A stretch of 6,122 nt of DNA from Acidobacteriota bacterium. Lineage in GTDB: Bacteria; Acidobacteriota; Vicinamibacteria; Vicinamibacterales; CAVVIG01. Positions 1 to 6,122 of this stretch are shown here, one piece after another. The notes beneath the pieces were generated by a model. It did no database searches. It was given only the letters and a program-made list of their open reading frames with translations, and was not told the DNA's origin. The stretch is from assembly GCA_003223775.1 (NCBI GenBank), contig QHWK01000345.1, forward strand, positions 1 through 6,122, written 5' to 3'. Every line of letters starts with the position of its first letter. Position 1 is the stretch's first letter. The position numbers and the translations under genes are program-made.

Positions 1-321
1 CGCACGGCGACGACGTCGTGGTTCGGGACGCTCGGAAGCGGACCATCGCGCATGTCGGCGTGCGTGCACCGCGACGCACCGCCCGACGGCCGCAGCAAGC
101 CGCTTTCGTGGCACGCTACGGCAGGTGCCGATCGCGATCGAACGGCGGCGGCTCGCGTGCGGGCATCGGATAATCGGGAAAGTCGCGCGCCCCGTTGCGA
201 CGAGCGTCGTCGTCCGCATAGTACTTCAGGTACAAGTACGCCGCGTCCGTCCTGCTCCTCGCACCAGGATCGACGGCCGCGCCCGCCGCCGATGCCGTTC
301 GTCGCTCGAACCGGAGGACCA
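1..321. other. Unassigned region upstream of the cupin gene
   Basis: I see no gene here that I can name. On the plus strand, frame 3 is open from the window edge to a TAA at 171-173. Its first 22 codons (positions 3-68, reading HGDDVVVRDARKRTIAHV and onward) have purine-rich first and GC-rich third positions, as in real coding sequence. After that it degenerates into Arg- and CGA-rich sequence, so it may be the tail of a gene cut off at the left edge. On the minus strand, 116-322 is open from a TTG to a TAG and encodes 68 residues with a Tyr/Asp-rich middle (AAYLYLKYYADDD) and a Pro-rich end (FPDYPMPAREPPPFDRDR). It has no convincing start signal and its first codon overlaps the cupin start codon. 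The two frames overlap by about 58 bp, so at most one is likely real. No convincing promoter is visible. Confidence 0.45.
313..318 (+). promoter_or_regulatory. Ribosome binding site of the cupin gene
   Basis: GGAGGA ends three bases before the ATG at 322, giving a four-base gap from the GGAGG core. The spacing is slightly short, but this is the only good Shine-Dalgarno match in front of any in-frame start. It decides the start: the upstream in-frame ATG codons at 52 and 292 lack such a site and would add a low-complexity Arg/Ser/Pro-rich leader unlike any cupin. Confidence 0.7.
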
Positions 322-672
322 ATGATTCGCATCCGACAGGAAGATCTTCCGCTGCGCGGCAGCTCGCACAATTTCGTCGGGGCCGACCACGGCGGCGTCG
401 ACGTCTCGGTGTTCCTCTTCCACGGTCAACCCGGCGCCGGTCCCGGTCCGCATCGTCATCCGTACGACGAGGTGCAGTTCATTCAGCAGGGCCGCGGACG
501 GTGGGTCGTCGACGGACGCGAGTTCGAGGCGGGCGCGGGCGACATCCTCGTGATCAAAGCCGGTGAGGTGCACAGCTTCCGCTGCATCGGCGACAGTCCA
601 CTCGTGCAGCTGGACGTGCGTCTCAGCCCGCGATTCATCCAGGAGAACCTCGACGCTGCGTCGGGCGCTTGA
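322..672 (+). CDS. Small single-domain cupin protein
   Basis: This encodes a 116-residue monocupin, a small cytosolic beta-barrel with no signal peptide or membrane segment. Cupin motif 1 is complete: G38, H44, H46, E50 and G57 fit the pattern G-x5-H-x-H-x3-E-x6-G. Motif 2 has G73, G81 and H84 with the usual spacing. The expected metal ligands H44, H46, E50 and H84 are therefore all present, and a bound divalent metal is likely. Two motif 2 positions depart from the consensus: Lys79 where Pro is usual, and Cys88 where Asn is usual. The family is functionally broad (dioxygenases, isomerases, sugar or small-molecule binding, regulatory domains), and nothing here identifies a substrate. No DNA-binding domain is attached, so this is not an AraC-type regulator. 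The gene converges on rpoC and shares no operon with it. No U-rich terminator follows it on its own strand. The fold is secure and the function is unknown. Confidence 0.85.
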   Translation: MIRIRQEDLPLRGSSHNFVGADHGGVDVSVFLFHGQPGAGPGPHRHPYDEVQFIQQGRGRWVVDGREFEAGAGDILVIKAGEVHSFRCIGDSPLVQLDVRLSPRFIQENLDAASGA

Positions 673-720
673 ACGCGCCGGCGAACGCGCCGTTGCCGCG
701 CGAAGTCTCGGGCCGCGTAC

Positions 721-754
721 AAAAAAAGGACGGCGATCTTTCGATCGCCGCCCT
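721..754 (-). terminator. Intrinsic terminator of the rpoB-rpoC operon
   Basis: On the minus strand a perfect 8-bp stem (743-750 pairing with 731-738) closes a four-base GAAA loop. Three further pairs form beyond one mismatch (752-754 with 727-729). The stem is followed at once by seven T residues (complement of 721-727). This is a textbook Rho-independent terminator for transcripts leaving rpoC, whose stop lies about 53 bp upstream. On the plus strand the hairpin has no T tract behind it, so it should not efficiently stop cupin transcription. Confidence 0.9.
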
Positions 755-773
755 GACATCGGAACGGATCGTT

Positions 774-798
774 GGCGACCCTGAAAGGGTCGCCCTAC
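774..798 (-). repeat. REP-like hairpin with a GTAG head in the rpoC 3' UTR
   Basis: On the minus strand the tetranucleotide GTAG (798-795) is followed directly by a perfect 9-bp stem, GGCGACCCT / AGGGTCGCC (794-786 with 782-774), around a three-base loop. No T tract follows, so it is not itself a terminator. A 5' GTAG directly abutting a GC-rich hairpin is the hallmark of bacterial REP sequences, which are recognised by REP-associated tyrosine transposases (RAYTs). The position, just after a stop codon between convergent genes, is also where REPs usually lie. Only one copy falls in this window, so membership of a dispersed family is an inference. Alternatively it is simply an mRNA 3'-end stabilising hairpin. 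Confidence 0.55.
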
Positions 799-807
799 AG
801 GTGCGTG

Positions 808-5016
<4,209 letters not shown>

Positions 5017-5021
5017 GTGTG

Positions 5022-5028
5022 TTTCCTT
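5022..5028 (-). promoter_or_regulatory. Ribosome binding site of rpoC
   Basis: On the minus strand AAGGAAA lies with seven bases between the AAGGA core (5028-5024) and the ATG at 5016. This fixes the start at the conserved MRPSFHERG N-terminus. The site begins directly at the foot of the long intergenic palindrome, so folding of that structure in the mRNA could affect its exposure; that is an inference. Confidence 0.75.
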
Positions 5029-5131
5029 GACATGGCTAATGGCTGAAGGCTGATGGCATAGGGACGATGGAGGACGGTGCGACCATCCACCATCAACCAT
5101 ATGCCATTAGCCATCAGCCATCAGCCATGAC
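5029..5131 (-). repeat. Heptad-repeat palindrome in the rpoB-rpoC spacer
   Basis: The spacer is built of degenerate 7-bp units. On the plus strand, 5032-5080 is seven units of the type ATGGCTN (ATGGCTA, ATGGCTG, AAGGCTG, ATGGCAT, then more diverged AGGGACG, ATGGAGG, ACGGTGC). After one base, 5082-5130 is seven units of the complementary type NCCATNN (ACCATCC, ACCATCA, ACCATAT, GCCATTA, GCCATCA twice, GCCATGA). The halves pair with each other unit by unit: over the 49 positions 5030-5078 against 5130-5082, 40 are complementary, with a three-base apex. In the transcript three of the nine mismatches become G-U pairs. It begins about six bases after the rpoB stop and ends at the rpoC ribosome site. 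No T tract follows, so it is not an intrinsic terminator. Its function is unknown; candidates are an mRNA processing or stability element, an attenuator, or an inverted microsatellite-like repeat. Confidence 0.8.
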
Positions 5132-5136
5132 TCCTG

Positions 5137-6122
<986 letters not shown>

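Noticed and set aside
52..321. An N-terminal extension of the cupin protein (start at 52 or 292 instead of 322)
   Set aside because: The added 90 residues are low-complexity Arg/Ser/Pro-rich sequence with no ribosome site, whereas the ATG at 322 has GGAGGA in front and begins right before the cupin fold.
671..692. A 10-bp direct repeat GAACGCGCCG at 671-680 and 683-692, at and just after the cupin stop codon
   Set aside because: The copies are short, GC-rich and only two in number, so chance is a sufficient explanation. No palindrome, T tract or other structure supports a site here.
5017..5100. A 28-residue N-terminal extension of RpoC from the ATG at 5100
   Set aside because: That ATG is one of several created by the ATGG-containing heptad units inside the palindrome. 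The ATG at 5016 has a well-spaced Shine-Dalgarno and gives the conserved beta-prime N-terminus.
5029..5131. CRISPR array or intrinsic terminator as an explanation of the spacer repeats
   Set aside because: Units are 7 bp, contiguous and in two opposing orientations, with no unique spacers, so it is not CRISPR. No T tract follows the hairpin on either strand, so it is not an intrinsic terminator.

Overview
This high-GC window is the 3' end of a bacterial rpoB-rpoC operon on the minus strand, facing a small cupin gene on the plus strand. Nearly all of the coding sequence is core transcription machinery: the last 327 codons of rpoB (RNA polymerase beta) and a complete rpoC (beta prime, 1402 residues). 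The beta prime chain has a roughly 180-residue insertion in the trigger loop (an SI3/beta' In6-type insertion). That insertion is known from Proteobacteria, Acidobacteriota and related Gram-negative lineages. Together with the composition and the 'MRPSFHERG' N-terminus it suggests an Acidobacteriota-like or other non-Firmicute Gram-negative source. This placement is an inference; no taxonomic search was possible.

Layout from left to right. Positions 1-321 hold no gene I can assign; two weak short reading frames are described in the entry for that region. Positions 322-672 (+) encode a 116-residue single-domain cupin with a complete His-His-Glu-His metal set. Positions 673-807 separate the two convergent genes. 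On the minus strand, rpoC is followed by a hairpin headed by GTAG that resembles a REP sequence, then by a strong intrinsic terminator (8-bp GC-rich stem plus seven U). Positions 808-5016 (-) are rpoC. The 120-bp rpoB-rpoC spacer (5017-5136) is almost entirely a long imperfect palindrome built from fourteen degenerate 7-bp units, seven in each orientation. The rpoC Shine-Dalgarno sequence sits right at its foot. Positions 5137-6122 (-) are the rpoB C-terminal part, running off the right edge.

The two polymerase subunits are cotranscribed right to left and together form the catalytic core: beta supplies the conserved lysines near the active site, and beta prime supplies the Mg-binding aspartates, bridge helix and trigger loop. 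The operon ends directly after rpoC rather than continuing into rpsL. No defence, mobile or biosynthetic system is visible. The parts worth a second look are the two non-coding structured elements, the heptad palindrome inside the operon and the REP-like hairpin at its end.
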